NCBI GenBank assembly: GCA_028284195.1
Contig: JANQSE010000002.1
Location: 310,001-374,000, forward strand
DNA length: 64,000 nucleotides
Origin: Balneola sp.
Lineage (GTDB): Bacteria > Bacteroidota > Rhodothermia > Balneolales > Balneolaceae
Direction: 5' to 3'
In this document: piece after piece, positions 16,529 through 26,864 of the stretch
How the letters are laid out: every line of letters starts with the position of its first letter
How positions within the stretch are numbered: position 1 is the stretch's first letter
Made by a program: the position numbers and the translations under genes
Notes under the pieces: generated by a model
Told to the model about the DNA's origin: nothing
What the model saw: the letters and a program-made list of their open reading frames with translations, nothing else
Databases searched by the model: none

Positions 16529-18637
16529 TTGAAGAAGTTCGTTCTATTCATTACCGTGTTTTTATGTCCATTCTTTGTCAATGCTCAATTCTCTTTTGAA
16601 AGAGCAGAGACCGACGCAGGAATACTTGGCCTATCCATTACAAACTTTGGAACCATTGGTAAACCAGATGTAAGAAATAATCCGGAGGGCGGCTTCAGTA
16701 TGCGGTTTCCAACATCAACCGGAACTGAACATTTATTTGAGGCAGGGATTTGGATTGGGGCAAGGGTTGATGGTGGTGCAATAAGAGTTTCTACATCATC
16801 AGTAACAAATCCTTCAGGATATGCAAGGGGTTCCGCAGGTTTTGAATTTACAGCAGATGATATTTTAAAGAGAAGAAGTACCGAGCCAGACAATGAGTTT
16901 TTTTCTGTTTCTGCCGTGAGTGAACGGGATATATTAGCTCAATTTACAGATCGCCGAAGAAGCATAGACGGTACAACTCCAATAAGCGGCCATGATAATC
17001 CGCTATATACTGATGTAAAGCTTGAAAGTTATAACTGGGGTTTCCCTTTCACTGAAAACTTTACCATTCTGCGTTACGACATTACCAATAACAGCGATAT
17101 ACATGCTACACCTGAAGTATGGGATAGTGTATACGTTGGAATGTATGCCGACTTAGTGGTTAGAAATGTAAACAGTGCTACTGAAACAGGCGGAGCTTTT
17201 TTTAACAAAAACGGTGTGGGCTTTATGGATTCATTATCCACCATGTATGCGTTCGATGCGGGTTCACCGGATAACCCAAGCATTAATACCTATGGTGCGG
17301 TTACGTTAATTGGGGCTGAATACAGAGATTCTTTTTTCCATCCTTCAAACCCTGATACAGCAGCTGGCATGTTCACAAGTTCCGGATTTAGTGTTCCTGA
17401 TCTGGGGCCTAGTTATTGGTTGTTTAGTGCCGGAGCTGGAGATTTTATTGCCCCTTCTAATGATGGAGATAGGTATGACAGAATGAGTCAGCAATTTCCT
17501 TATCAAGCTAACGAACAAGCACTAAGGGAAGATGGACAGTCCGCCAATGGAAACTATATTTCTTTTATTTCAATGGGGCCGTTTCCTCAGGTTAATCCCG
17601 GAGAAACTATAACCGTTTATTTCGTATTTAGTGCGGCTTTAAAACCAGATGCATTTCAAGGGCCAACCGGTAAAGATGATGACACCGAAGAAACACGGAT
17701 TAATATGGTTAACACCATTAATTCTGCCGGCAGTGTTTTTCGTGGAGAAGATAAAAACAATAACGGTGTTCTTGATCCCGGAGAAGATACCGATGGAAAT
17801 GGAGAACTAACCAGGTACCTGTTCCCAACCCCTCCCGATAATCCCAAAACAAGGATCCAATTAGAAGCAGGTAGAGTTTCTATTTATTGGGATAGAACTG
17901 CAGAGCAATCGGTTGATCGGGTTTCCGGAGAAATGGATTTTGAAGGTTACCGCATTTATAGCTCAGACCTGGGAGATGATGTAAACCCAAATCCAAGGCT
18001 AATCAGAGAGTTTGACACTCCGGGAAATAATATTGGATTTGATATTGGTTTTAATGAAGTGGAATTATCTGAACCTGCAACCTTTGAAGGAGACACTACT
18101 GAATATTATTATCGATATGATTTGGACGGTTTATTAAGCGGGTGGCAATACCAGGTATCGGTAACCGCATTTGATCAAGGCGATGACGATTTTGGGGTAG
18201 AAAGCCTGGAAACCAGTACAAACTCAAATGCGGTTCGGGTATTTCCCGGAACCCCCGTTAACGAAAATTTTGGAGATAGTGGATTTGAGGTTGGGGTATA
18301 TCCAAATCCTTATAGGGTAAATGCTGCCTGGGATGGACCGAACGAAGGCGACCGGAAACTCTATTTTTATAATTTGCCATCTAAAGCAGAAATTAGGATA
18401 TATACTATTGCCGGCGACATTGTAGCCGAGCTCGATCATGATTCAGAAACGTATAACGGAGACATCTCCTGGTTCGATAGCTTTAGCGATGACCCAAGAG
18501 TATTGCCTGGAGGTGAACACGCATGGGACCTTCAGAGCGAAGCAAACCAAATCTTAACTACGGGTTTATATCTATTTACCGTAAAAGATTTGAACACTGG
18601 AAAAATAGAGAAAGGAAAACTTACAATAATTAAATAA
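16529..18637 (+). CDS. Exported protein with T9SS type A sorting domain
   Basis: This 702-residue protein starts at a TTG (16529) followed by a clear Sec signal peptide (residues 1-19, ending VNA, then Q). The body is beta-rich with unknown function. Around residues 400-430 the segment DKNNNGVLDPGEDTDGNGEL resembles paired EF-hand/thrombospondin-type calcium loops. An FN3-like region follows (about 445-560), and the C-terminus carries VYPNPYRVNAAWDG and ends GLYLFTVKDLNTG plus a KGKLTIIK tail, the form of a type A T9SS sorting domain. It is inferred to be exported by the type IX system and anchored or released outside the cell. It heads the cluster running to 28153. Confidence 0.8.
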   Translation: MKKFVLFITVFLCPFFVNAQFSFERAETDAGILGLSITNFGTIGKPDVRNNPEGGFSMRFPTSTGTEHLFEAGIWIGARVDGGAIRVSTSSVTNPSGYARGSAGFEFTADDILKRRSTEPDNEFFSVSAVSERDILAQFTDRRRSIDGTTPISGHDNPLYTDVKLESYNWGFPFTENFTILRYDITNNSDIHATPEVWDSVYVGMYADLVVRNVNSATETGGAFFNKNGVGFMDSLSTMYAFDAGSPDNPSINTYGAVTLIGAEYRDSFFHPSNPDTAAGMFTSSGFSVPDLGPSYWLFSAGAGDFIAPSNDGDRYDRMSQQFPYQANEQALREDGQSANGNYISFISMGPFPQVNPGETITVYFVFSAALKPDAFQGPTGKDDDTEETRINMVNTINSAGSVFRGEDKNNNGVLDPGEDTDGNGELTRYLFPTPPDNPKTRIQLEAGRVSIYWDRTAEQSVDRVSGEMDFEGYRIYSSDLGDDVNPNPRLIREFDTPGNNIGFDIGFNEVELSEPATFEGDTTEYYYRYDLDGLLSGWQYQVSVTAFDQGDDDFGVESLETSTNSNAVRVFPGTPVNENFGDSGFEVGVYPNPYRVNAAWDGPNEGDRKLYFYNLPSKAEIRIYTIAGDIVAELDHDSETYNGDISWFDSFSDDPRVLPGGEHAWDLQSEANQILTTGLYLFTVKDLNTGKIEKGKLTIIK

Positions 18638-18647
18638 AGGCTTAACT

Positions 18648-21341
18648 ATGAAAAAACTGATACAGATTTTTGCAGTTGCGGTATTTATGATGTTGCCATT
18701 GTTTGTGCAAGCACAGGATACAGTTTCTGTAAGAGAATTAAACACTTATGAAGGGCTTACGGAATATTCCCAGGATGCACTTCAGGCGCACCCTTTAAAT
18801 GGGGTAAAAGTAACTTATACCGGGGTTATCGTTTCTAATCCAAAATCTTCAGGTAATGCAACTCCAACTGTTGATGGAAATGGTAATGTTACTGATATTG
18901 GGCGTATACATGTATTCATTACTGATACTGCTGCTATTAATCAAGGAAGAGATGGTATGTCAATTCAGATCGTAGAAAGTGATTGGGAGTTACTCGAAAA
19001 CTTTCAAAGAGGTGATGTAGTTACTTTTGTAGGTGAAATGAGATTTTTTAATCAGACAGTTCAAATGACTGCTGATGAGGCTACTCTTCGAGGAACCGTA
19101 GCTACAAACTTTCCTGGATTAGCTCCTTTATTAGATCCATGGGAAGTTACTATTGATGAATTGGTAACTGCAAACGGAGATGGTACTTTCCAAATGGATA
19201 TTACCAGCTACCAAAAGTATAATGGTTCATATGTTAGGTTTACAGGTGCAACTGTAAGCAATATTTCGTTAGGTACCAGAGTAGATTGGGCTCTTAATGA
19301 AAATGGATCAAGAATTTATGTATATGATATCTCATTGAGATATAGAAATGATCGTCAATCCGGTTATCTGCCCGGTTGGAATTACCGAAGATTACCAGGG
19401 CTGGAAGGTGAAGAAGATGGAAATTTTGTTCCCCCAGTTGCAGGTGCAGTAGTAAATGCAAGTGGATTTTTAAACCTTCAAGGTGATGATCCGGATGGTT
19501 TAGCTGCTCCAGGGGAAACACTATGGAGTTTAAGTATGTTTGAGGATGGTATTCTTTGGACAACTGATGATGTTACCGGTAACCCGCTACGTTGTGAAGA
19601 TGGACAATTATGTAATGGAGAAACTTTGGATTGGCCAAGCGACCTTGAAATAGTAGGTTTGCCACCGGTATTTAGTAATGCAGCACAATCTGACTCTTCA
19701 GTAACTTCATCTGAAAGGGTTACTGTTTCTGTTGATGTGGTTGGCGTTGATGCTGCAACAATAACAGGCGTTACTGTTACTTACACAAGTGGAGATACTA
19801 CGATAACAACTTCTATAAGCAATGTTGGTGATACATACGCTGTTACTTTACCTAGGTATGATAACTTTACTCCTGTTTCTTTCTTCTTTGAAGCAACAGA
19901 TAGCGAAGGGTTAACAGGAAGGGATCCCATATCAGGTAGCTACGGATTTTTTGTTCAGGACATGCCAATTAACTCTCTTGCAATTATTCAGGAAACTGCT
20001 GATGGCATGGCTGGCCCTAGCGCACTGGCTGGTGCCGGGGAGATTCCGGTTGAAATTTCCGGGTTAATCGTGGCTGATGAGGAAAGTGATGGAGTTGTAA
20101 TCCTTCAGGAAGCAGCAGCAGCCTGGAGTGGAATTTTCCTGGAGCTTACAAATGAAACAGAAGCTCTTGTGAGAGGAGACTCCATAACTATTACTTCTGC
20201 AGAGGTTGCGGAGGCGGCTGTAGCCAGTAACTCATTAACTCTTACTCAACTTGTAAATCTTACATTCACAGTAAATTCAAGTGGTAATGACATTGCACCT
20301 GTAATACCTACAATCACAACCGATACTGTTCAGGTACTACAAAATGGCGGTGAATTGGAGAATTACGAAGGTATGGTAGTTAAATTTGAAGACGTAGAGC
20401 TTGTTGATAGAGGAAGGTTCGGAGAATATACATTTAAAAACACAGATGCCGATTCAGCAGATGGGGCAATCTTCAATGAAGATATTCGATCAAACAGCGA
20501 GATTGGAGCAATCAATGCCGAATTTGATTTTAATCATACAGTACGTGAAGGAAAAACAATGAATGCTTATGCAGTTGTTGCTGCTTCTTTCGGAGCTCCG
20601 AAATTCCATCCCAGAAATGCGGACGACATTATGGCTGCTGATGGTAACGCATTTACTCCGGTTCTGGACTTTGCTTTAACGGCACCAGAAGACAGCGCAA
20701 CAGCCATTGTTAATGGAGACCTTCAGGTTGTATGGGGTTCTTCTGAAGATTTTGATGGCGATGATGTTACTTATGAATGGGTACTCTATTCAGAAGATAC
20801 TACTACAGTAATTGTAACGGTACCTTCTGATGAAAATTCCACAGCTGCAACAGTAACATTAGACTTCGCAACCTTAGATGGGATTTTAGCCGATCAAGGG
20901 TTACAAGTAGGCGAGTCTGCCAGCTTTGTTTGGAATGTAAGAGTAAGCGATGGGTCTGATACATTGGGAGTAAGAGGATCTTATGGAACCAGTGGAGATG
21001 ACTGGGAACCTATTTACAGGCATATAACTGCAGAACGTGCTATGCAGGTTTCTAATGAAGGCGATTCTGATGCACCAGTAACTTTTGCATTAGATCAGAA
21101 TTACCCAAATCCTTTTAACCCGAGCACAACTATTAAGTTTGCTCTTCCTGCAACAGCAGACGTAACACTTACAGTGTATAACATGCTGGGGCAAAAGGTG
21201 AGCACACTCATCAACAGGAAGATGAATTCGGGATTTCATTCTGTGCCTTTCGATGCAAGCAACCTTGCAAGTGGAATGTACATTTACAGAATTCAGGCGG
21301 CATCATTTGCAAGTACCAAGAAAATGATGCTCATCAAATAA
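18648..21341 (+). CDS. Large secreted protein with OB-like domains and T9SS sorting domain
   Basis: 897 residues with a signal peptide (MKKLIQIFAVAVFMMLPLFVQA, cleaved before QD). Residues about 40-310 and 440-640 have repeated patterns of the form NG-x-V-x-[VY]-TG-x-[VI] that resemble OB-fold domains of extracellular nuclease-associated proteins; this is a weak fold inference. A short Ig/FN3-like stretch lies between them and near 690-790. The C-terminal 80 residues (FALDQNYPNPFNPSTTIKF through KKMMLIK) are a textbook type A T9SS sorting domain. It starts 10 bp after the preceding cargo gene and is followed by a terminator-like hairpin. Confidence 0.85.
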   Translation: MKKLIQIFAVAVFMMLPLFVQAQDTVSVRELNTYEGLTEYSQDALQAHPLNGVKVTYTGVIVSNPKSSGNATPTVDGNGNVTDIGRIHVFITDTAAINQGRDGMSIQIVESDWELLENFQRGDVVTFVGEMRFFNQTVQMTADEATLRGTVATNFPGLAPLLDPWEVTIDELVTANGDGTFQMDITSYQKYNGSYVRFTGATVSNISLGTRVDWALNENGSRIYVYDISLRYRNDRQSGYLPGWNYRRLPGLEGEEDGNFVPPVAGAVVNASGFLNLQGDDPDGLAAPGETLWSLSMFEDGILWTTDDVTGNPLRCEDGQLCNGETLDWPSDLEIVGLPPVFSNAAQSDSSVTSSERVTVSVDVVGVDAATITGVTVTYTSGDTTITTSISNVGDTYAVTLPRYDNFTPVSFFFEATDSEGLTGRDPISGSYGFFVQDMPINSLAIIQETADGMAGPSALAGAGEIPVEISGLIVADEESDGVVILQEAAAAWSGIFLELTNETEALVRGDSITITSAEVAEAAVASNSLTLTQLVNLTFTVNSSGNDIAPVIPTITTDTVQVLQNGGELENYEGMVVKFEDVELVDRGRFGEYTFKNTDADSADGAIFNEDIRSNSEIGAINAEFDFNHTVREGKTMNAYAVVAASFGAPKFHPRNADDIMAADGNAFTPVLDFALTAPEDSATAIVNGDLQVVWGSSEDFDGDDVTYEWVLYSEDTTTVIVTVPSDENSTAATVTLDFATLDGILADQGLQVGESASFVWNVRVSDGSDTLGVRGSYGTSGDDWEPIYRHITAERAMQVSNEGDSDAPVTFALDQNYPNPFNPSTTIKFALPATADVTLTVYNMLGQKVSTLINRKMNSGFHSVPFDASNLASGMYIYRIQAASFASTKKMMLIK

Positions 21342-21352
21342 AATAAACCACA

Positions 21353-21391
21353 TAAGAAGAGCCATGTACAACAATGGCTCTTCTTACTTTT
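21353..21391 (+). terminator. Terminator-like stem after the T9SS cargo gene
   Basis: TAAGAAGAGCCAT (21353-21365) pairs over 13 perfect bases with ATGGCTCTTCTTA (21374-21386) around an 8-nt loop, then CTTTT. It ends or attenuates transcription from the T9SS cargo genes into the lipoprotein/TonB genes. The right arm contains the ATG that would otherwise be taken as the start of the next gene. Confidence 0.8.
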
Positions 21392-21400
21392 CAAGAAGCT

Positions 21401-22909
21401 TTGCCAATACGATATCAAATAATTATAGCAGCAATTACTCTGGGAGTTCTCTGGAGCAGTTGTAAAGAACCTATCAGTGGTGAACTATCAGAAAATCGGC
21501 CGCCAAAAACCAATCTTACTGTAGAAGCGATAAATCGTGGAAATGACTTTCGCTTGTCCAGTCAGATTGAAATTTCCTGGTTTGGGTCTGATCCTGATGG
21601 CTATGTCATCGGGTACGAGTTTGCAATAGGTGATACCTCTGAGTCTGCTTATACTTTTACTACCAGAACGGATAGTACTTTTATTTTACCGATAACCCCT
21701 GGCCAGGATGTTGACGATGTACTTTTTAAGGTGCGTGCGGTAGATAACGATAGTCTTCGAGATCCGCTGGGGGCAAGATTAGTATTTCCGGTTGTAAATT
21801 CTGATCCTCAGGTTTCAATAAATAGAAATCAATCTCCCCCTGATACTTTGTATTCGGTTTCCAGCTTTGGTTGGAATTTTAGTGATCCGGATGGATTTCT
21901 AAATTTGTCTAAAACAGAAGTAGCGATTAATGATACAGTAAATGGTTGGGTTGAAATACCATTTACAGAAAGTGATGATGGGCAATTATTTATTTCTCTT
22001 GAAGCAGATAACTCAACCTCAGGCTCAAAAGATGCGCAGGTTTTTCTGGGTAGGAGCTACTCTACGTTCCAATTAGATGGACAAAACGTAACAATACCCG
22101 TAGAGGTAGGCGCGTCGAATACTTTTTATGTACGTGCCGTTGATGCTGCAGGTGCAGTAAGTGAACTCGATTCCTTAAGCTGGTACATTAAAGAACAAAC
22201 ATCTAATACACTATTCCTTCATGATTTTGAAGGGCCCAGTGCATCAGAGGCTTTTCAATTTCATTTAAACCTACTTCAACAAAACGGTATAGTACCTGAT
22301 ACGTGGATAATAAATACAGGAGAAGTAACACAGGATAAAGTGCCGTTATCTGAGGCATTTCCCACGGTGATAGATCCGACTCTCATTAAGACATTATCTA
22401 AGTGGGATCATATATATTGGATATCTAATGATATCGATAGAAACATTACATATGCCCAGGAAATTTTAGAAGAATTCTTTGATTTAGGTGGTACAGCTTT
22501 TGTTAACATTCCTATAAAGAATATTAGTGAAGAAGATCCGGTTTTTAACTTTCTTCCTGTAGATTCAATTGCGAGCGGGCAGTTTCTCATATTGGAAGAC
22601 TCTTTGGTTACTCCTACTCACCCTTCTGTTACAAATACATTGCGTGTTGAATCAGGAGCTTTTGCATTGAGTTCGGTTTTTCCAACAAAAGGGGTAAGCG
22701 GAAGCACTGCTTTATACCAGGCTAATTTTGTGAGACGAACAGCTTCTGGCGGAATAAGAGCTTATGAGGACTTTCAATTTGTAGCTATCGAAAATACAGA
22801 AGGGAATCTCATTTACTTTAGTTTAGACCTTGTTGACTTGGATGGAAATAACAATGTGGTTGATATGATTCAGGAACTTGCAGTAGATCGTTTAGGTTTT
22901 AAACAATGA
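21401..22909 (+). CDS. Surface lipoprotein with FN3-like region
   Basis: Read from the TTG at 21401 the product is 502 residues with a short lipoprotein signal ending VLWSSC. A farther ATG at 21374 is open but lies in the right arm of a 13-bp terminator stem, so I prefer TTG, which this window uses several times. Residues about 35-110 and 130-220 are FN3/Ig-like (WFGSDPDGYVIGYEF, WNFSDPDGFLNL). The C-terminal half (about 265-500) is an alpha/beta domain reminiscent of class I amidotransferase-like or DUF4350-type folds, without visible catalytic triad. The stop overlaps the TonB-receptor ATG (ATGA). Function unknown; the position suggests a surface partner of the receptor. Confidence 0.75.
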   Translation: MPIRYQIIIAAITLGVLWSSCKEPISGELSENRPPKTNLTVEAINRGNDFRLSSQIEISWFGSDPDGYVIGYEFAIGDTSESAYTFTTRTDSTFILPITPGQDVDDVLFKVRAVDNDSLRDPLGARLVFPVVNSDPQVSINRNQSPPDTLYSVSSFGWNFSDPDGFLNLSKTEVAINDTVNGWVEIPFTESDDGQLFISLEADNSTSGSKDAQVFLGRSYSTFQLDGQNVTIPVEVGASNTFYVRAVDAAGAVSELDSLSWYIKEQTSNTLFLHDFEGPSASEAFQFHLNLLQQNGIVPDTWIINTGEVTQDKVPLSEAFPTVIDPTLIKTLSKWDHIYWISNDIDRNITYAQEILEEFFDLGGTAFVNIPIKNISEEDPVFNFLPVDSIASGQFLILEDSLVTPTHPSVTNTLRVESGAFALSSVFPTKGVSGSTALYQANFVRRTASGGIRAYEDFQFVAIENTEGNLIYFSLDLVDLDGNNNVVDMIQELAVDRLGFKQ

Positions 22910-25872
22910 TGCTTATGAAAAAACTTCTTTTCTCATTTGTTTTAGTTATCAGTGGGTTGCTGTCAAGCAATATAATAGCCCAATCAACGGGTAGTATAAA
23001 AGGAATTGTTACCGAAGCAGAGACAGACGAGGTTTTGATTGGGGTAAATATTCTGGTTATTGGAACAAGTTTTGGAGCTGCCACAGATATTGACGGAAAA
23101 TTTGAGATAAAAGATATTCGCCCTGGAGAATATTCGATTAGAATTACATACATCGGTTATGAAACAGTATTACTCACGGGAATAAAAGTTGAGGCCGGCG
23201 AAACAAAGGAAATTAATCATAAGTTAAAACCCAAAGTTTTAACAGCAGGTGATGAAATCGTCGTTATTGGGGAACGTCCTATTTTTGATGTGGAAAAATC
23301 CACAACTTCAACAAGTATTTCCCGGCAGGAGATTGAAGCTGCCCCCGTGCGAAAAGTCGAAGATGCTGTTTCATTACAAAGCGGTGTTATCAAAGACCCA
23401 ACCGGATTATATATAAAGGGTGGGAGAGCTTATGAAACCGGTTATGTGGTAGATGGTGTTTCTGCTCAGGATCCGTTGGCAGGTACAGGCTTTGGTCTTG
23501 ATCTTGGTGCAAATTCGTTTAGCAATATTGAAGTAATTACAGGTGGTGTTGGCGCTGAATATGGTGATGTAACATCCGGCGTGGTTTCTGTTAGTACCCG
23601 TAATGGCGGGGATACATACGAAGGCAGTTTTTCTCATAAACGAGACAATCTCGGTTCTAATGTAATGAGCAACCAGGCTAACTACTTCCAGGATGTGTAT
23701 GAGTTGAGTATTGGAGGGCCGGGGATTCTTGCCGAAAAAATTCTGCCAAAATTAGGCTTAGATATTCCAGGTAAAATTACCTTTTACGCTACCGCACAGG
23801 TTGGTTTAGAAGATGGTTATACAAAGCTATCAGCGAATCAAATCCAGTCTTCAATTGTAGGTTCTGAGTTTTGGTCGCCACGCCAGGGAAACCGATGGAA
23901 CGGCATGGTTAAAATGACTTATAACATAAAACCCGGAATGAGGCTACAGGCCGCATATCAGAGATCTCTTACTATTAACCAAAACACCCGAATGCTTCAG
24001 ATAACCGGAGCAAACTCACAGGTACAGCCAGGATTTCAGTTCGCTTTTTCTGATGGTTTTCTGGATAATGCAAACACATATACGCACGATTCTAACCTTT
24101 CATATTTAAAATGGACACAAACACTAACTCAATCATCATTTTTTGAAGTTCAGGTTAGCCGTCTGTTCACCCAATTACGAGCCGATGCTAACGGAAGAGA
24201 TTGGCGCCCGGATAATGTAGATGGAGAGTTTGACCCTGAAAGTATTGTCACTTTTCCAGGAAATGAATTCGAAGGAACCGATGACTTTACCTATATACTT
24301 GCCGGCCCCGGGTATTTTAACAATGGTGGAATAGCAACGCTTTGGCACGATCATTTCGCAGAAGAATTAACAGTACGATCAAGCTTCACAAAATTCTTTG
24401 GTGGAGAGCAAAACCAGCTTGTTATAGGGTTCGAATCAAAATTTAATGATTACCAGTGGATCGATATTACGAGGCCCTGGATTGGCGCACCCATAAGAAT
24501 TAGTGATACAGAAGTTTCCGAAACATTCAGGGTTGGAGAAAATTTTGATGCATGGAGAGTAAAACCAAAGAGAGGTGCGATCTTTATTACTGATAAAATT
24601 CGATACAATGGGTTAATTGCAAATATTGGCGGTCGTTTTGAGTATTGGGCCCCCGGTAAATATGTAGATGACAGAATTAAAGATGCACTTAATCCAAATG
24701 TATTCTCAACCATACCAGAGTTTGTAGCCCGCGATTATCAGGATGAAAGCACAGAAATTTTAGGCTTACGATACAAGTTCATTTTCTTACCCAAGATCAA
24801 TGTTTCATTTCCGGTACGGGAAAACCAGGTTCTGTTCTTTAACTATGGCCACTCGGCGCGGATACCGCATCCAAGTTTTGTATATGCAGGACTTGATCCT
24901 TTCTTCCAGGATCAATCAGACCTTCCAAGCCTGGGGAATCCGAACCTGAATCGAGAGGTTGATATTTCTTATGAAATTGGGCTTCGGAATCAGATTACCG
25001 CTAATGATGCCTTAAATATTTCTGCGTTCTGGAGAGATAAATACGATTTCGTTACCTCAGAAAGAATTACTGTAGATGATGTTGACGGACGCCCGGTAAC
25101 AAAAGCATTCAGAATAAATGGAGACTTTGCCCGCTCCCGCGGGGTTGAGGTTTCATACCTGAAAAGGTACCGTGATCTGTTACGCGGCCAACTTTCATTT
25201 ACATATAGCAGAGCAGAAGGTTTAAGCTCTACTAATGATGACAACCTGAACGACATTAGTGCCAGACAAAACGTTGGTAACAACGTAGAAACCCCGCTTG
25301 CATGGGACAGGCCGTTTGATATTAAAGGGAACATTACTTTTACATACGACCGGGAAGACGGCCTTTTTGATTTGGCTGTTCTTAATCAATTCCAGGTGTT
25401 TCTGTCTGCAGTATGGAGAAGTGGTTCAAGATACACGCCATTTGAACAAGTGGGTGTTGAAAGAAATCCGATTACAGGAGAAGAAAACTGGAGACCTATC
25501 TATGAACAGTTAGATGATCCTGCCAAACGGTTTAGCGAGGTCGGCCCGGCGTGGTTCTATATGGATTTAAATTTCAGAAAATGGTTTACTGTTGGTAAAA
25601 CACGGGTATCTACTTTTCTTGAGATTACAAACTTTCTTAACAACAGAAGTGCCGTAATCATAAATCCGGTTACAGGCGAAGGGTACAAGCAATACCCAAC
25701 AAACCAGGCAGATTTGATCGCTCTTCGAAATGATCGCTCATACGATGTTCCAAACAATGTAAGAGATCCGAGATACCTGGATCCAACAGACAATGGCTTA
25801 CCGAGGTATGAAAACCCGGCTAATTTCCTTCAACAAAGACATATCATCTTTGGCTTATCAATGAACTTTTGA
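22906..25872 (+). CDS. TonB-dependent receptor with carboxypeptidase regulatory-like domain
   Basis: A 988-residue outer-membrane protein. After a signal peptide (about 1-26, best read from the ATG at 22915) comes a CarboxypepD_reg-like domain (about 28-110: GSIKGIVTEAETDEVLIGVN, then TDIDGKFEIKDIRPGEYSI), a plug domain (about 120-235) and a beta-barrel ending in an aromatic F. This resembles SusC-type/Oar-type receptors that take up substrates or display surface factors, although no SusD partner follows. A calcium-like or ligand specificity cannot be read. It overlaps its neighbours by 4 bp at the 5' end, and the next gene's ATG overlaps its stop (TGATG). Confidence 0.92.
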   Translation: MMLMKKLLFSFVLVISGLLSSNIIAQSTGSIKGIVTEAETDEVLIGVNILVIGTSFGAATDIDGKFEIKDIRPGEYSIRITYIGYETVLLTGIKVEAGETKEINHKLKPKVLTAGDEIVVIGERPIFDVEKSTTSTSISRQEIEAAPVRKVEDAVSLQSGVIKDPTGLYIKGGRAYETGYVVDGVSAQDPLAGTGFGLDLGANSFSNIEVITGGVGAEYGDVTSGVVSVSTRNGGDTYEGSFSHKRDNLGSNVMSNQANYFQDVYELSIGGPGILAEKILPKLGLDIPGKITFYATAQVGLEDGYTKLSANQIQSSIVGSEFWSPRQGNRWNGMVKMTYNIKPGMRLQAAYQRSLTINQNTRMLQITGANSQVQPGFQFAFSDGFLDNANTYTHDSNLSYLKWTQTLTQSSFFEVQVSRLFTQLRADANGRDWRPDNVDGEFDPESIVTFPGNEFEGTDDFTYILAGPGYFNNGGIATLWHDHFAEELTVRSSFTKFFGGEQNQLVIGFESKFNDYQWIDITRPWIGAPIRISDTEVSETFRVGENFDAWRVKPKRGAIFITDKIRYNGLIANIGGRFEYWAPGKYVDDRIKDALNPNVFSTIPEFVARDYQDESTEILGLRYKFIFLPKINVSFPVRENQVLFFNYGHSARIPHPSFVYAGLDPFFQDQSDLPSLGNPNLNREVDISYEIGLRNQITANDALNISAFWRDKYDFVTSERITVDDVDGRPVTKAFRINGDFARSRGVEVSYLKRYRDLLRGQLSFTYSRAEGLSSTNDDNLNDISARQNVGNNVETPLAWDRPFDIKGNITFTYDREDGLFDLAVLNQFQVFLSAVWRSGSRYTPFEQVGVERNPITGEENWRPIYEQLDDPAKRFSEVGPAWFYMDLNFRKWFTVGKTRVSTFLEITNFLNNRSAVIINPVTGEGYKQYPTNQADLIALRNDRSYDVPNNVRDPRYLDPTDNGLPRYENPANFLQQRHIIFGLSMNF

Positions 25873-26864
25873 TGAACAGATACTCTAAAATAGCTTTTTT
25901 ATTACTACTGTCAGCTGTGTTTCTGATGGGTGAATCGCTGGCACAAGAATTTGGTAAAGATCGATCCGGAACCCAGGGATTTCAATTCACAAAAATTACG
26001 GTTGATGCCCGAAGTGCCGCTATGGGAAATTCAAACATGGCAGATGCAACGGATGGTTCCAGCCTTTACTGGAACCCGGCACTTGCTTCTAAAATAGGCA
26101 CATCTTTTTTATCAATATCTCATACCGAGTATTTGGTAGAAACCAATCAGGAATATTTCGGATACATCCATAAGTACAAAGATTTTGCAATTGGTGGTTC
26201 TGTACAGTACTTCAACTCGGGAGATCAAAAAGAAACAACGGAAACAAACCCTTTTGGGACCGGCAGAACATTTCAAACTCATCACCTTGCCGCAGGTTTA
26301 ACTGGATCGCACAGAATCACCAACTTATTCAGCTATGGGATAACATTTAAGTATTACTACCTCAATATTTATGATATTACCTACCAAACGGGGGCCATCG
26401 ATTTTGGCTTTTCTTATGATGTGGGTGATACCGGCCTTCGGTTTGGAGTTAGTATCAACAACTTTGGATTTGACGCTTCTCCGGAAGGATCAGTAATTAA
26501 TGACACACCTTCAGGGAGAGATACATTAAGTGCAGAAAGCAGAGTATCGTTACCTACCCGGTTTATTATTGCGGCAGCATATAATGTAATTGAAAAAGAA
26601 AAAAGTAGTTTGGTTGTTACCGCTCAAATCACCAACCCAAGTGATAACGCGGAAGAATTTAGTATTGGTGCTGAATATGGTTTTATGGATCAGTTCTTTT
26701 TGAGAGGTGGGTATGAGTTTGGAAAGCAGGAACGTTTACTGCCAAGCTTTGGAGCTGGGGTTAAAATTCCTTTTTCGGGCCGCACACTTACAGCAGATTA
26801 TGGTTTCTCCAATTTTGATCGCCTTGGAGCAATTCACAGAATTTCGTTAGGGTTTAATTTATGA
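25872..26864 (+). CDS. PorV/PorQ-like outer-membrane barrel protein
   Basis: 330 residues from the ATG at 25872 with a signal peptide ending SLAQ. The body shows the PorV/PorQ (UPF0164) N-terminal core TVDARSAAMGNSNMADATDG and LYWNPALA, followed by alternating amphipathic strands typical of a 14-stranded FadL-like barrel ending in an aromatic residue (NL). In Bacteroidota, PorV shuttles T9SS cargo to the attachment complex and PorQ is a related component; this copy's placement right after two CTD cargo genes and a TonB receptor fits a cargo-handling role, but which of the two it is cannot be decided here. Its ATG overlaps the receptor stop (TGATG). Confidence 0.82.
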   Translation: MNRYSKIAFLLLLSAVFLMGESLAQEFGKDRSGTQGFQFTKITVDARSAAMGNSNMADATDGSSLYWNPALASKIGTSFLSISHTEYLVETNQEYFGYIHKYKDFAIGGSVQYFNSGDQKETTETNPFGTGRTFQTHHLAAGLTGSHRITNLFSYGITFKYYYLNIYDITYQTGAIDFGFSYDVGDTGLRFGVSINNFGFDASPEGSVINDTPSGRDTLSAESRVSLPTRFIIAAAYNVIEKEKSSLVVTAQITNPSDNAEEFSIGAEYGFMDQFFLRGGYEFGKQERLLPSFGAGVKIPFSGRTLTADYGFSNFDRLGAIHRISLGFNL

